Source of the DNA: Methylobacterium sp. E-065
GTDB lineage: Bacteria; Pseudomonadota; Alphaproteobacteria; Rhizobiales; Beijerinckiaceae
Assembly (NCBI RefSeq): GCF_022829605.1
Contig: NZ_JAKSYD010000188.1
Coordinates: 1 to 64,000 of the forward strand
DNA length: 64,000 nt
Direction of reading: 5' to 3'
Shown here: positions 8,301 through 16,710 of the stretch, in pieces
Numbering within the stretch: position 1 is the first letter of the stretch
Layout: each line of letters opens with the position of its first letter
Translations under genes and position numbers: made by a program
The notes under the pieces: generated by a model
The model's input: the letters and a program-made list of their open reading frames with translations, nothing else
The model's database searches: none
Told to the model about the DNA's origin: nothing

Positions 8301-9767
8301 CTACGTGCCACAGAAGGTCCGGTAGCCGACCCCGCCGTCCTCCGGCGCCTGCGCGTAGCGGGCGTACTCCGACTGGTCGGCGTAGGGCCGTGCCAGCACC
8401 GCCAACAAGGTTTCGAAGGGTGCGAAATCGTTCCGCTCCACGGCGGCCGCGATCATCGCCTCGACCTGATGGTTGCGCGGGATGAAGGCCGGATTCACCG
8501 CCCGCATCGCGGCGGCGGTCTCGGCCGGGTCGCGGGCTTCCTCGTCGAGGCGCGCCTGCCAGCGAACCGCCCAGTCGTCGTACGCGGTCGGGTCGACGAA
8601 CAGGTCGCGTACGGCTCCGTCGCCCTCAACGGCTCCGCAAAGGGTCCGGAAGGTCAGGGTGAAGTCGGCCTGGTTCTCGGCCATCCGCTTCAGGAGGTCG
8701 CCCGCCAGCGCGGGGTCGCCGTCCCGGACCGGCCCGAGCCCGATCTTGCGATTGAGGCCGCCGTGATAGGCGTCTTCGAAGGCCGGTGCGTAGCCGGACA
8801 GCGCTGCTTCGGCCTCACGGACCGCCTGCTCTTCGGCATCAGCGAGCAAGGGCAGCAGGGTTTCGGCGAACCGGGTGAGGTTCCAGAGCGCGATGCGCGG
8901 CTGCTGGCCGTAGGCGTAGCGCCCGTTCTGATCGATCGAGCTGAAAACCGTGCCTGGATCGTAGGCGTCGAGGAAGGCGCAGGGGCCGTAATCGATCGTC
9001 TCGCCGGCCACCGCCATGTTGTCGGTGTTCATTACCCCGTGGACGAAGCCCACGAGCAGCCACCGCGCCACCAGCCTGGCCTGGGCGGCGATGACCGCGT
9101 CGAGCAGCGCCCGGTAGGGATTCGCCGCCTCCGCCGCCGTGGGATAGTGCCGGGCCACGACATGGTCGGCCAGTGCCCGCAGGCCCTCGACGTCACCCCG
9201 GGCCGCGAAGAACTGGAAGGTGCCGACCCGGATGTGGCTCGCCGCGACCCGCGTGAGCACGGCCCCGGGCAGCGGGGTCTCGCGCACCACGGGTTCACCG
9301 GTGGCGACGGCCGCGAGCGCCCGGGTGGTCGGAATGCCGAGCGCCGCCATGGCCTCGCTGACGAGGTACTCGCGCAGCACCGGTCCGAGGGCCGCCCGGC
9401 CGTCGCCGCGCCGGGAGAACGGGGTCGGGCCGGAGCCCTTGAGCTGGATGTCGTGGCGGATGCCGGTCCGGTCGATTACTTCACCGAGCAGGACTGCGCG
9501 CCCGTCCCCGAGTTGCGGCACGAACTGGCCGAACTGGTGCCCGGCATAGGCCGCCGCGATCGGATCGGCGCCGTCCGGAACCGTGTTCCCCGCCAGCGCC
9601 GCCACCCCGTCCGGACCTGCGAGCCAGTCTGCATCGAGCCCGAGCTCGTCCGCCAGTGCCCGATTCAGGTGGATCAGGCGCGGGGCCTCCACGGGCGTCG
9701 CAGGGCGGCGCGCGTAGAAGCGCTCCGGCAGGCGGGTGTAGCTGTTGTCGAAGGGAAGTGCCGTCAT
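8301..9767 (-). CDS. selO: protein adenylyltransferase SelO (YdiU/UPF0061 family)
   Basis: The 488-residue protein is a clear SelO homologue. These pseudokinases transfer AMP, rather than phosphate, from ATP to Ser/Thr/Tyr of target proteins, some linked to redox homeostasis. Landmarks are YAGHQFGQFVPQLGDGRA (74-91), the nucleotide-binding K110 in IQLKGSGPTPFSRRGDGR, HGVMNTDN (243-250, catalytic/metal-binding) and DYGPCAFLD (259-267, the DFG equivalent). A cysteine lies three residues from the end (TFCGT), where animal homologues carry selenocysteine. Length is normal. The gene stands alone, convergent with a small hypothetical gene. Confidence 0.93.
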   Translation of the reverse strand: MTALPFDNSYTRLPERFYARRPATPVEAPRLIHLNRALADELGLDADWLAGPDGVAALAGNTVPDGADPIAAAYAGHQFGQFVPQLGDGRAVLLGEVIDRTGIRHDIQLKGSGPTPFSRRGDGRAALGPVLREYLVSEAMAALGIPTTRALAAVATGEPVVRETPLPGAVLTRVAASHIRVGTFQFFAARGDVEGLRALADHVVARHYPTAAEAANPYRALLDAVIAAQARLVARWLLVGFVHGVMNTDNMAVAGETIDYGPCAFLDAYDPGTVFSSIDQNGRYAYGQQPRIALWNLTRFAETLLPLLADAEEQAVREAEAALSGYAPAFEDAYHGGLNRKIGLGPVRDGDPALAGDLLKRMAENQADFTLTFRTLCGAVEGDGAVRDLFVDPTAYDDWAVRWQARLDEEARDPAETAAAMRAVNPAFIPRNHQVEAMIAAAVERNDFAPFETLLAVLARPYADQSEYARYAQAPEDGGVGYRTFCGT

Positions 9768-10004
9768 TGGGATGATCTATGGAGCGGCGTTGCCGCGGGC
9801 AAGCAGGGCGGGTTTCGACCGGGACCGTGCAGGCGGTTCCGGTCAGCGTCTCCGAGAGAGACCAGAACCCCTCCGCCGCGGCGCCCGTGAGATAGCCAGC
9901 CGTCCGGCTTGGCGCGCCTCGTCCACCGCGTCTCAGGCATGGTCCGTCGGATCCCCCTGTCAGGCTAATCAGCTGGCGGTGGGATGGTTCGCGGCCAACC
10001 CCGC

Positions 10005-11048
10005 TCAGGCATCGGCCGGGCTGATCGCCCCAGGAAGCGGACAGGCCGGGACGGCGGACGGCGTGCGCCGCCGGACTCGCGCCCGAACCGCCAGGGCCGC
10101 GATCGCCAGGGTCGCCCCAGCCAGCACGTCCGGCAGGTAGTGGCCGCCCGCGCCCAGCGTCGCCACGATCACGGCCGCGTTGAGGAGGATCGCGAACGGG
10201 CCGAGGACGGGCAGGGGTGCCAGCGCCCAGGCGGTCAGGAGCGCGAGGCACACGTGGAAGGACGGGAAGGTGGCCAGCCCCCGCAGGTCGCCGAGCGCGA
10301 GCGTGCCGAGCGTGCCTGCCCGCAGCCGTGCCACCGGCTCCAGATGCCAGAGCGCGCCGACCGTCTCCAGATGGTCCGACGGAATGATGCGGGGCGCGTA
10401 ATGGGCGTAGGGTCCCAGCGCCGGCAACAGGGTGGCGAGCACGATCACGCACAGCAGTGTGACCGAGAACAGCCGGATATAGGCCCAGAGCCGCCCGAGC
10501 CGGCGGGTCGCGCTCAACGCGATGACCACGACGCCCACTTGCGGTCCGCTGGAATGATAGGCGAGCGCCAGCCACCACGACAGGGTGGGATGGTGCGCCA
10601 GGAAAGCCACGTAGGCCGTCCAGTCGAAGCCGAGCCGCGCCTCGAACCGAGCCAGCGCGTCGTCGATGAAGGGCAGCCCCAGACCCGCGGCGAGGAAGTG
10701 CAGAACCGCCACCGGTAGGGTGAAGGTGATCAGGAATGCGCTCGCGAGCGCCATGCCGCGCAAGGGCGGATCCGATTTCACGGTCGCGAGGCAGGCCGCC
10801 GCGACCAGTAGGGCCACCACGATGGCGGCAGCCACGACGAAGCCGGTCGGCGCGATCGTCATGCCGGCCGCTCGCATCCAGGCGGCGTCGATCCCGATAA
10901 GGGCGAGGCTCAGGGCCCAGAGCCGGGGATCGGGGGCGGCAATTCCCGTGGTGGACCGGCGTAGCCTGCGCGACCAAGAGGGATACGCGCCCGCATTGTG
11001 GTTGCCGGCCCAGGGTCGGGCTGCCCCGACCCGCTCGTGAGATATCAT
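10005..11048 (-). CDS. PAP2-superfamily membrane phosphatase
   Basis: About 347 residues with around eight hydrophobic segments. The PAP2 motifs are ATFPSFHVCLAL (the central S-x-H of the family) and GAGGHYLPDVLAG (the third motif with the catalytic His and Asp). This arrangement matches membrane phosphatases or inositol-phosphotransferase-like PAP2_3 proteins that act on lipid phosphates. The start is uncertain: ATG at 11048 is used, but ATG at 11099 is also open, and neither has a strong ribosome site. No operon partner is evident. The substrate is not predictable. Confidence 0.75.
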   Translation of the reverse strand: MISHERVGAARPWAGNHNAGAYPSWSRRLRRSTTGIAAPDPRLWALSLALIGIDAAWMRAAGMTIAPTGFVVAAAIVVALLVAAACLATVKSDPPLRGMALASAFLITFTLPVAVLHFLAAGLGLPFIDDALARFEARLGFDWTAYVAFLAHHPTLSWWLALAYHSSGPQVGVVVIALSATRRLGRLWAYIRLFSVTLLCVIVLATLLPALGPYAHYAPRIIPSDHLETVGALWHLEPVARLRAGTLGTLALGDLRGLATFPSFHVCLALLTAWALAPLPVLGPFAILLNAAVIVATLGAGGHYLPDVLAGATLAIAALAVRARVRRRTPSAVPACPLPGAISPADA

Positions 11049-11154
11049 CCGGCTCTGCTCACCCCGCGGCCGATGCTTGGCCGCACCGGGCAGACGCATG
11101 AGGGCCGCAATGGTTCGCCCGCGGACGCGCGGGCGGGCCCTGTGTGTGGCCGGC

Positions 11155-11406
11155 CTATCGGCCCGGCGCGGGGGCCGTGCCGGCAGCCGGCGGCTTGCCG
11201 CTGCCGACGGCGCCTTCGGTCGGCGGCACGGTGGCGGGGTTGGTCACGGCCTCCGTTGCCGTCTTGCCCGGATCCCGCGTGTCGGCTGCAGGCTTGGTCG
11301 CGGTCTCGGCCTTAGGATCCGCCCCGGTCCGATCCTGCGCCCGAACCGCCGACAGGCCGCTGAGCGTCGCGGCCGCAATGAGGAGGGCGAGGATCGATCG
11401 GTTCAA
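11155..11406 (-). CDS. small secreted, low-complexity protein
   Basis: The 83-residue precursor has a signal peptide (LALLIAAATLSGLSAVRA) and a mature part made almost only of Ala, Thr, Pro, Gly, Lys and Asp. The start codon is TTG at 11406, with GGAG about nine bases upstream. Such short Pro/Thr/Ala-rich exported peptides are frequent in Methylobacterium-like genomes and have no assigned role. A similar but unrelated peptide is encoded at 15409-15669. Confidence 0.6.
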   Translation of the reverse strand: MNRSILALLIAAATLSGLSAVRAQDRTGADPKAETATKPAADTRDPGKTATEAVTNPATVPPTEGAVGSGKPPAAGTAPAPGR

Positions 11407-11514
11407 TGTCGGCTCCGGGCTGATCGAGGGGCAACGGTCGGCCGCACGCGTCGTTGCGGCCCGGGCGAGCGCAGGGGCGCATCGCCCGGGATCGCCGGAC
11501 CGAAGCGGTCAGGC

Positions 11515-12030
11515 CTACGCGTCGGCCTTCTTGCGGCCACGCGTCGCCTTGGCGGGCTCCGGTGCCGCCGCGACGGTCTCGGTCGTGGCCGCGCCCTTTG
11601 CTGCCGGGCCCCGGCGCTTGTGACCGAGGCCGGCATTGCGGGCGAACTCGGCGCGCATCGCCGAGTAGGTCGACGCCGTCGTCGGGTAATCGGGCGGCAG
11701 GCCGTAGCGCTGCCGGTACTGCTCGATCGTCATGCCGTTGCCGGTCAGGTGGCGCTTGAGCGTCTTGTACGGCTTGCCGTCGATGAAGCTGACCAGCGCG
11801 TCCGGCGTAATCGACTTCTTGATCTGCGCGGGTGTCGCCTTCTTGAAGTCCGGCTCCGCAGGTGTCGAACCTTGGCCAAGGCTCGACAGCGCAGCATGGA
11901 CGCCGGACAGAAGCGTCGGCAGGTCCGGCATGGGAACGGAGTTGTTGGCTACATAAGCCGAGACGATATCGGCGGTCAGCTCGACGAAATCGATCGTGTC
12001 TTGGTGCGGGGCTGAAGTGTTATCTTCCAT
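11515..12030 (-). CDS. MucR/Ros-family transcriptional regulator, zinc ligands mostly missing
   Basis: The 171-residue protein has the Ros/MucR core: SITPDALVSFIDGKPYKTLKRH, then MTIEQYRQRYGLPPDYP and a GLGHKRR basic end, followed by an Ala/Lys tail (TRGRKKADA). Family members usually have C-x2-C or C-x2-D and two histidines as zinc ligands. Here the first position is Ser (VSFID) and the second His after KRHL is absent, so only one Asp and one His remain. Zinc-free Ros homologues are known in Mesorhizobium. MucR proteins bind AT-rich DNA and repress exopolysaccharide, motility and their own genes. The gene has a GAGAGG ribosome site and an AT-rich upstream region (about 12100-12130), consistent with autoregulation. 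Confidence 0.85.
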   Translation of the reverse strand: MEDNTSAPHQDTIDFVELTADIVSAYVANNSVPMPDLPTLLSGVHAALSSLGQGSTPAEPDFKKATPAQIKKSITPDALVSFIDGKPYKTLKRHLTGNGMTIEQYRQRYGLPPDYPTTASTYSAMRAEFARNAGLGHKRRGPAAKGAATTETVAAAPEPAKATRGRKKADA

Positions 12031-12532
12031 CGACGCCTCTCTCGCGGGAATGCGCCATGAACGTGGCTTTCTCTGCCATCCGTCAAGGGCTGGTCTGATC
12101 GAATATAACCAATCACGGTTGTTATCTACCGGTTGCACGGCAAATAACAACATGGATCAATCGCTGCGCTCTTGCCGGAGACGTTCAGTTACAATCTTGC
12201 GTGGGCCCCTTTGCGGGCCTTAGGTCTACGCATTCGGTTCGAAGACGTGTCTGCCCGACCCCTGCCTACTCTGCTCGCGAGCTTGCAAAGGAACGCCTCG
12301 TGGGCTCACCCGCGAGGTCGAAGGGGCACGGGCCCCCTGTCTGTGGAGGAGACCTGATCCACTCAACGCTGGGCTGCTCAAGCGCCCGCGGCGGATCCGA
12401 GAAGCTCTCTTCCCACAAGCAAGACGAGGGGGAACCCGCGCTCCGACTTGAGATGTATGAACATTCAAGCCCACCAGAGACAGCATGGCTGTCGTGGCCC
12501 GAAGGGCGCGGCTCGGCGCTCCTCCGCCGCCG
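12031..12532. other. intergenic region upstream of the MucR-type gene
   Basis: About 500 bases without a convincing gene. 12101-12150 is AT-rich and contains ATAACCAATCACGGTTGTTAT (AACC/GGTT half-sites), a plausible MucR-type target or promoter for the gene at 12030. 12200-12215 has GGGCCCCTTTGCGGGCC, a weak hairpin. Open frames on both strands here lack ribosome sites and family features. Confidence 0.4.
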
Positions 12533-12835
12533 TCAGGCGCTGGCTGCCGTCCCGTGCGGCGTGGCTATGGCGCCCCGTGTCCCGGACGGGACGACTGACT
12601 GAAGCACCCGCGCAGCGCTCGAACCGTAATCCGCCCGATACGTCCGTTCGAGGGTCATCAGCGTGCGCATCGGCGCCTCCGCCAGATCGAGCAGCCGCGC
12701 GTCGCGCCAGCGCAGCTTGGTGAGTCGGCCGCGGCTCAACCACCGCGGCTTCTCCTCCTCGACGAGCAGGACCAGCTTGCCCGTCCACGTCTTGCGAAAC
12801 CAGAACCGTCCCGTGAGCTTGGCCGCGCCGAACAT
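12533..12835 (-). CDS. small conserved hypothetical protein
   Basis: This is a 100-residue protein starting MFGAAKLTGRFWFRKTWTGK with GAGG about nine bases upstream. The first 75 residues are aromatic and basic with alternating hydrophobics (KLVLLVEEEKPRW, LTKLRWRDARLLDLAEAPMRTLM); the C-terminal 25 look unstructured. I do not recognise a domain. The neighbours are the MucR-type regulator upstream and a VanZ-like gene downstream on the same strand, with gaps that argue against one operon. Confidence 0.5.
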   Translation of the reverse strand: MFGAAKLTGRFWFRKTWTGKLVLLVEEEKPRWLSRGRLTKLRWRDARLLDLAEAPMRTLMTLERTYRADYGSSAARVLQSVVPSGTRGAIATPHGTAASA

Positions 12836-12982
12836 GCCATCCTCGCGTGCATGAACCTTGTCACGCCCCCGTGAGACAATGCGCCGGTTGATCGGCGGTT
12901 GCCGGGGGAAACCGGTCCGGTGCGCCGAAATCGGACCGCCTGTCTCGTGAGGTTGGGCCTCCGCCGTCGGGGCCCGCGGGCG

Positions 12983-13363
12983 CTATCGATCCGAGAGGCG
13001 TGTCGGGCGTCGGGCTGCCAATGTTGCGACCACGAGACCCGTCACCGCGCCGGCCAGCGCGGCACCCGCCTTGATCAGAAAATCCTCGAACCGGCCGTGG
13101 CGCGTGCTGGTGAGGGTCTGCGCGGCCTCGAGGCCGCCGGCCAGGAGGACGCTGCCGATCAGGATCTGAAGCCGGTGTCGCGGGTAGCCCACCATCATCA
13201 GCAGCCCGGCAAGCGCGTAGGCGGCAATCCGCTCGATGCTCGGATTATGGGTCACCACCGGCCGGAGGCCGATCGGCACGAGGGTCACGGCCACGATGAA
13301 GGCCACCAGGATCCAGGCCGCGATCCGCACCAGACGCAGGTGCCGCGTGTCCGATTCAAGCAT
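12983..13363 (-). CDS. VanZ-like membrane protein
   Basis: The 126-residue protein has four predicted membrane segments. The VanZ pattern is visible: a first helix ending in VTLVPIGLRP, a middle ERIAAYALAGLLMMVGYP, then GGLEAAQTLTSTRHGRFEDFLIKAGAALAGAVTG, in which the Q-x3-R-x2-x-x-D pair typical of VanZ domains is present. The ATG at 13363 starts directly at the domain. It is divergent from the CDP-diacylglycerol pyrophosphatase gene, with 96 bases between starts. VanZ domains are linked to glycopeptide tolerance in Gram-positives, but in alphaproteobacteria the role is unknown. Confidence 0.75.
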   Translation of the reverse strand: MLESDTRHLRLVRIAAWILVAFIVAVTLVPIGLRPVVTHNPSIERIAAYALAGLLMMVGYPRHRLQILIGSVLLAGGLEAAQTLTSTRHGRFEDFLIKAGAALAGAVTGLVVATLAARRPTRLSDR

Positions 13364-13459
13364 TGGCGGTCCGTAACCTCGTGCTGACGGCTTGAGGATA
13401 CACTGTTTGCCGGCCGTTGCCTGTTGCTGAACGGCCGACGAGGATCGGACGGTCTGATC

Positions 13460-14218
13460 ATGCGCCGTATGCTGGCCATCGGGACGCTGCTCGCATTCAC
13501 GCTGATCCCGGTCGCCGACGCGGCCAATCCGGCGCGGGACGTGCTGTGGGTCGCGCTGCAGGGCTGTGTCCTCGCCAAGAAGGCCGCGGGTCGAAGCTTC
13601 CCGTGCCTGTCCGTCGATCTCGGCGACGGCGAGCGGCCGGGTTCGGCGGTGCTGCGCGCGCCGGGCGAGCCGACCCACGTCGTCGTGATGCCCACCGACA
13701 ACGTGTCGGGGATCGAGGCCCCGGTACTCCAGGGCCCCCGCGGCGTCGCGTACTGGCAGGCTGCGCTCCGCGCGCGGCACTTCGTGTCGGACGCCCTCCA
13801 GGGGCGCCTGCCGGCTGCCGCGGTGGGTTTGGGGGTGAACTCCGTCGATGGCCGCAGCCAGGACCAGCTCCACATCCACCTCGATTGCATGCATCGCGGC
13901 GTCATGGCGGCCCTGAAGGCGCATGGCTCCACCATCGGCGAGAGCTGGGCGCCGTTCCCCGTGCTCCTGGATGAGGATCAATACCTCGCCCTGCGGGTGC
14001 CGGCCGACGCGGTTGAGCACTTCAACCCGTTCGCGGCGCTGGCCCGCGTGCCGGGCTGGCAGGGGAACCTCCACGATGCGAGCTTCGCGGCGGTCGCCGC
14101 CGATCCGGACGATCCCGGCGCGGGCATGATCGTCCTGGCCTACAGGATGCCGGAGGCAAGCGCCGAAGCGCTGATGGACCACACCTGCCGGGTCACCCGA
14201 CCCGGCCGGGGCAGTTGA
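13460..14218 (+). CDS. cdh: CDP-diacylglycerol pyrophosphatase
   Basis: The 252-residue protein starts with a signal anchor (MRRMLAIGTLLAFTLIPVADA). It carries the Cdh signature, a HIT-like histidine motif in QDQLHIHLDCMH (around residue 142), plus HVVVMPTDNVSGIEAP upstream. The enzyme hydrolyses CDP-diacylglycerol to phosphatidate and CMP at the inner membrane. Length matches E. coli Cdh (about 250). ATG at 13460 was preferred to the upstream ATG at 13424 because it opens the signal sequence; the ribosome site is weak (GAGGATCGG at distance). No operon partner is seen. Confidence 0.86.
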   Translation: MRRMLAIGTLLAFTLIPVADAANPARDVLWVALQGCVLAKKAAGRSFPCLSVDLGDGERPGSAVLRAPGEPTHVVVMPTDNVSGIEAPVLQGPRGVAYWQAALRARHFVSDALQGRLPAAAVGLGVNSVDGRSQDQLHIHLDCMHRGVMAALKAHGSTIGESWAPFPVLLDEDQYLALRVPADAVEHFNPFAALARVPGWQGNLHDASFAAVAADPDDPGAGMIVLAYRMPEASAEALMDHTCRVTRPGRGS

Positions 14219-14293
14219 GCCGCGGCGCCGAACACGCCCCACTGTTGCCGATCCGTTCTATCTAGAAGCTTGGCCTTGGGGCATAGGACAGGC

Positions 14294-14722
14294 ATGCGCA
14301 TGCCGTTGCCCGAGCGCTATCCGTCGGACGTGATCCGGCGGTGGGAAGCGCGTTGCGACACAGGTCCGAAAAGGCTTCCGGAGCTGACGCGCCCGGGGGC
14401 TCTCCTCGGCTTGTGTGCGATCCTGACCCTGGCCACCGTCCCGGTACGCGCCGGCCCGTCGGCTGAGGCGGTTGATCCGCGCGCCCTGGAACTGGCTTGG
14501 CACCGCTGCCTGCGCGAAGCGTCCGCGCATCAGCCTTCGGGGCAAAGCCGCGCTGGGGACGAGCGCAACGCCCTGGACGAATGCAAGCCGCGGGAGGACG
14601 CCCTGGTGGCCGCGCTCATGGCCAGCCGCCCCGAGGACGGCCGGAGCGGGACAGTCTGGTCACGGACCTGGGCGGCCTTCGTGGAACCGCTGACAGCCTG
14701 GATCGGCGGCTTACGGCGCTGA
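14294..14722 (+). CDS. hypothetical protein with one hydrophobic segment
   Basis: This is a 142-residue protein. A hydrophobic stretch (ALLGLCAILTLATVPVRAG, about 37-55) could be a signal or anchor; the remainder is charged and Ala-rich with two cysteines (HRCLREAS and DECKPRED). AGGAC lies eight bases before the ATG at 14294; an ATG at 14270 is also open. No family is recognised. It opens a run of short genes of unknown function that extends to about 17 kb. Confidence 0.5.
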   Translation: MRMPLPERYPSDVIRRWEARCDTGPKRLPELTRPGALLGLCAILTLATVPVRAGPSAEAVDPRALELAWHRCLREASAHQPSGQSRAGDERNALDECKPREDALVAALMASRPEDGRSGTVWSRTWAAFVEPLTAWIGGLRR

Positions 14723-14828
14723 GCGCCGGGGCATCGCATCGGTTTGTCGAGCACGCGCACTCGGCCTCCGCGGCACCGCACCGCGCCGATCCAGCCGAAC
14801 CAGCGCGCAGGCCGCTCGTTGGGCCCGC

Positions 14829-15074
14829 ATGACAGAGCAAGCCCAAACCTCGCCCCAAGACCCGATCGTCGAGGCCCGCCGCCGCGAAATGGCGACCGAG
14901 CACCTACTGTTCGGGACGATCCGCTTCCTCGCCCAGCGCCATCCGGAACTGCTGGACGAACTCGACGGCAGCCTCGATCACCTCTGGGATACCGGCGATA
15001 GCGAATCGCGAGACGATGCGGCCGTGCGCAAGATCGCGAGCCGCATCATCAAGAGCCTGCGCGCCGAGCGCTGA
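14829..15074 (+). CDS. small conserved hypothetical protein
   Basis: The 81-residue acidic, helical protein (EARRREMATEHLLFGTIRFL, then HPELLDELDGSLDHLWD, then a basic C-terminal helix) has no known domain but well-balanced protein composition. It is convergent with the small gene at 15087-15275, with twelve bases between the stops. Confidence 0.55.
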   Translation: MTEQAQTSPQDPIVEARRREMATEHLLFGTIRFLAQRHPELLDELDGSLDHLWDTGDSESRDDAAVRKIASRIIKSLRAER

Positions 15075-15086
15075 GCCGGCCCAGCT

Positions 15087-15275
15087 CTACCGCTGGCCGT
15101 TGTCGTTCAGCCGGATGGTCGGGATCATCGCGACGGCCTTGGCGGTCACGCGGTCGAAAACCTCGCCGGTCAGGCCGCGCTCGGTCGCCAGTTTCCTGAT
15201 CCGCTCCGCGAGCTGGGACAGTGTCAGGCCGTAATAGGTCTTCTCTGTCGTCTGATCGACAGCCTCGTTTGCCAC
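15087..15275 (-). CDS. small conserved hypothetical protein
   Basis: The 62-residue protein is predicted to be helical (LTLSQLAERIRKLATERGLTG, then VFDRVTAKAVAMIPTIRLND). The start is GTG at 15275 with AGGAG about nine bases upstream. The pattern of an amphipathic helix pair suggests a small DNA- or protein-binding factor, but nothing specific can be assigned. A hairpin at 15372-15397 separates it from the upstream minus-strand gene. Confidence 0.55.
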   Translation of the reverse strand: MANEAVDQTTEKTYYGLTLSQLAERIRKLATERGLTGEVFDRVTAKAVAMIPTIRLNDNGQR

Positions 15276-15371
15276 GCGTCAACTCCTGTTCGTGGTGGGT
15301 CGGGGATCGGTGATGTGGCCGATGCTGTGCGGCCGTTCAAGTCACTTTGCACGATGGCTGCCTTGAAACGG

Positions 15372-15397
15372 CCCGAAGCGGATCGCTCCGCTTCGGG
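15372..15397 (-). terminator. strong hairpin after the 15409-15669 gene
   Basis: CCCGAAGCGGA (15372-15382) and TCCGCTTCGGG (15387-15397) form a perfect 11-bp stem with a TCGC loop. It begins 12 bases after the stop of the minus-strand gene at 15409 and is followed on that strand by CCGTTTC, a short T run. It is best read as an intrinsic terminator for that gene. Confidence 0.75.
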
Positions 15398-15408
15398 TCC
15401 ATTCGCAG

Positions 15409-15669
15409 TTAGCGTGCGCAGCCGATGCAGATGCCGTTGGTGATGGCATCGTTGCGCTGCTCGTTGACACTGCGCCGGTCGATGCTGCCGGTCTCTTTCG
15501 GGTTGAGAGCGCTCGGGCTCGGCACGGTTTGGCCCGTCGCGGCGGTGTGCGGGGCCTTCGCGGCCGTGGTCGGGCCGCCGCCCGTGCCAGTCTCGCTCAC
15601 CGGATCCGCGAAGGCGGGGACGGCGAAGGCGAGGGAGACGGTCAGTGCGAGGATCAGCGGCGTACGCAT
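15409..15669 (-). CDS. small secreted protein with C-terminal CxxC
   Basis: The 86-residue precursor has a signal peptide (MRTPLILALTVSLAFAVPAFA), a Thr/Pro/Ala-rich middle, and an ordered C-terminus (TGSIDRRSVNEQRNDAITNG) ending ICIGCAR. The CIGC pair close to the end could form a disulfide or bind metal. AGGAG lies eight bases before the ATG at 15669. Upstream on the same strand GGAAC is followed after 16 bases by CGTC, a partial match to an EcfG promoter. The TGSID motif before the C-terminus occurs in many small exported proteins of Hyphomicrobiales. Confidence 0.6.
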   Translation of the reverse strand: MRTPLILALTVSLAFAVPAFADPVSETGTGGGPTTAAKAPHTAATGQTVPSPSALNPKETGSIDRRSVNEQRNDAITNGICIGCAR

Positions 15670-15823
15670 GGGAAGCTCCTGAAACGACAAGCGTCTATGT
15701 GCGAAATCGACGCTCGCGGACGGCGGAAGTTCCCACGGACGTCGCGCGGCCCGCTGACGGGGCGACGGTCATGGCCTATGACAACCGGAAGGGATCGCGC
15801 GCGGACGTGAAGGGGGCGCAGGG

Positions 15824-16090
15824 ATGGGCAACGGCGAGGGCATCCGCGCGCCGAACGGGAAACTCGCGGAGGTCCAGCGTCTGGCGACGGCGCTCGCCGC
15901 CCGGGTGCGCTACGCGCAACTCGTCGGGCGGCCGGTCTACGATGCGCAGATCACCGCCCTGGTCAGCGCCGCGCGCCTGATGGATGCGGAGCACGCAACC
16001 TGGCCCCCCATGGTCGAGGAGGTGCTGACCGAACTCGCCAAGTCCCTCGAGAGCGGCGATCCGGGCCCTGAGGCTGGCGACGGCCCTTGA
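15824..16090 (+). CDS. small hypothetical protein
   Basis: An 88-residue, helical, soluble protein (LAEVQRLATALAARVRYAQL, then DAQITALVSAARLMDAEHAT). A purine-rich stretch (GGGGGCGCAGGG) directly precedes the ATG. No domain is recognised. It is followed after 57 bases by another short plus-strand gene and may be co-transcribed with it. Confidence 0.5.
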   Translation: MGNGEGIRAPNGKLAEVQRLATALAARVRYAQLVGRPVYDAQITALVSAARLMDAEHATWPPMVEEVLTELAKSLESGDPGPEAGDGP

Positions 16091-16147
16091 AGGCGCGGCG
16101 CCATAAGCCACCCTAGTCGCTCGGAGCAGCGGGATGAAAGGTGCGCG

Positions 16148-16447
16148 ATGAATCAGGACACGCCGGAGGTCGATCAGACCGCGCGAACGATCGCCGAGAA
16201 AGTCTATGCAGCATATTGGCGGCAGGCGCAGGGCTCGGACCATCCGCAGATCGAGCAGACGGTGCTCGCCCGGCTGGTCGAGGCCATCCGGCCGGAGATT
16301 CCGGGCAGCTCGCCGGGCGCGATCATCGCGGCAGCCAACACGGTTCTCGACGCCCTGGAGCAACGCAGCCCCGAGATTCGCGGGCCCCGGGTGAGTGCCC
16401 TCAACCCGGCGGACGGCACCGTTGTGATGGGGCCGACCGGCGGCTGA
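16148..16447 (+). CDS. small hypothetical protein
   Basis: The 99-residue protein has an acidic helical N-terminus (VDQTARTIAEKVYAAYWRQA), a middle with IEQTVLARLVEAIRPEIPG, and a Gly/Pro-rich end (NPADGTVVMGPTGG). No domain is recognised. The stop is followed by a copy of the dispersed repeat at about 16493. Confidence 0.5.
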   Translation: MNQDTPEVDQTARTIAEKVYAAYWRQAQGSDHPQIEQTVLARLVEAIRPEIPGSSPGAIIAAANTVLDALEQRSPEIRGPRVSALNPADGTVVMGPTGG

Positions 16448-16492
16448 CGCCGCCGTGTTGGCCCGGGTTCCAGCGGCGCGCCTGGAGCCGTG

Positions 16493-16560
16493 CCTGATCG
16501 CATTGCAATCGAACGCGGCTCTGAGCCTTTGTTGTGACGCGCTTTAGGAGAGTTCGGCTG
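16493..16560 (+). repeat. copy of dispersed intergenic repeat (CTTTGTTGTGACGCGCT type)
   Basis: CCTGATCGCATTGCAATCG and the following GAACGCGGCTCTGAGCC, TTTGTTGTGACGCGCTTT align throughout with the element at 17843-17930. The two share GATCGC, TTG, ATCG, CGG, TCT, AGCC, TTGTTGT and CGCT in the same order and spacing. The right end is shorter and more diverged here. The element is not coding. Confidence 0.7.
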
Positions 16561-16710
16561 GCCGGGCGGTCTCGGCCGTGTTCCGGGGCGGTGCCGGTCA
16601 GGAACTTCGGTGTGGGGGGCTGATTGGACAGGGAGGCGCGGAACGCTGCGGAGCACGTCCCGTCGCCGCACATCCGCTCGCCGGACGCACGATGGAAAGC
16701 CGGGCGCCCC

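Noticed and set aside
9481..10977. 498-codon minus-strand frame spanning the end of selO and the PAP2 gene
   Set aside because: It crosses two well-supported genes in another frame and gives an Arg/Gly/Pro-rich translation typical of high-GC out-of-frame reading.
12172..12602. Short plus-strand frames upstream of the small gene at 12533
   Set aside because: Overlapping alternatives in several frames, none with a ribosome site or recognisable domain.
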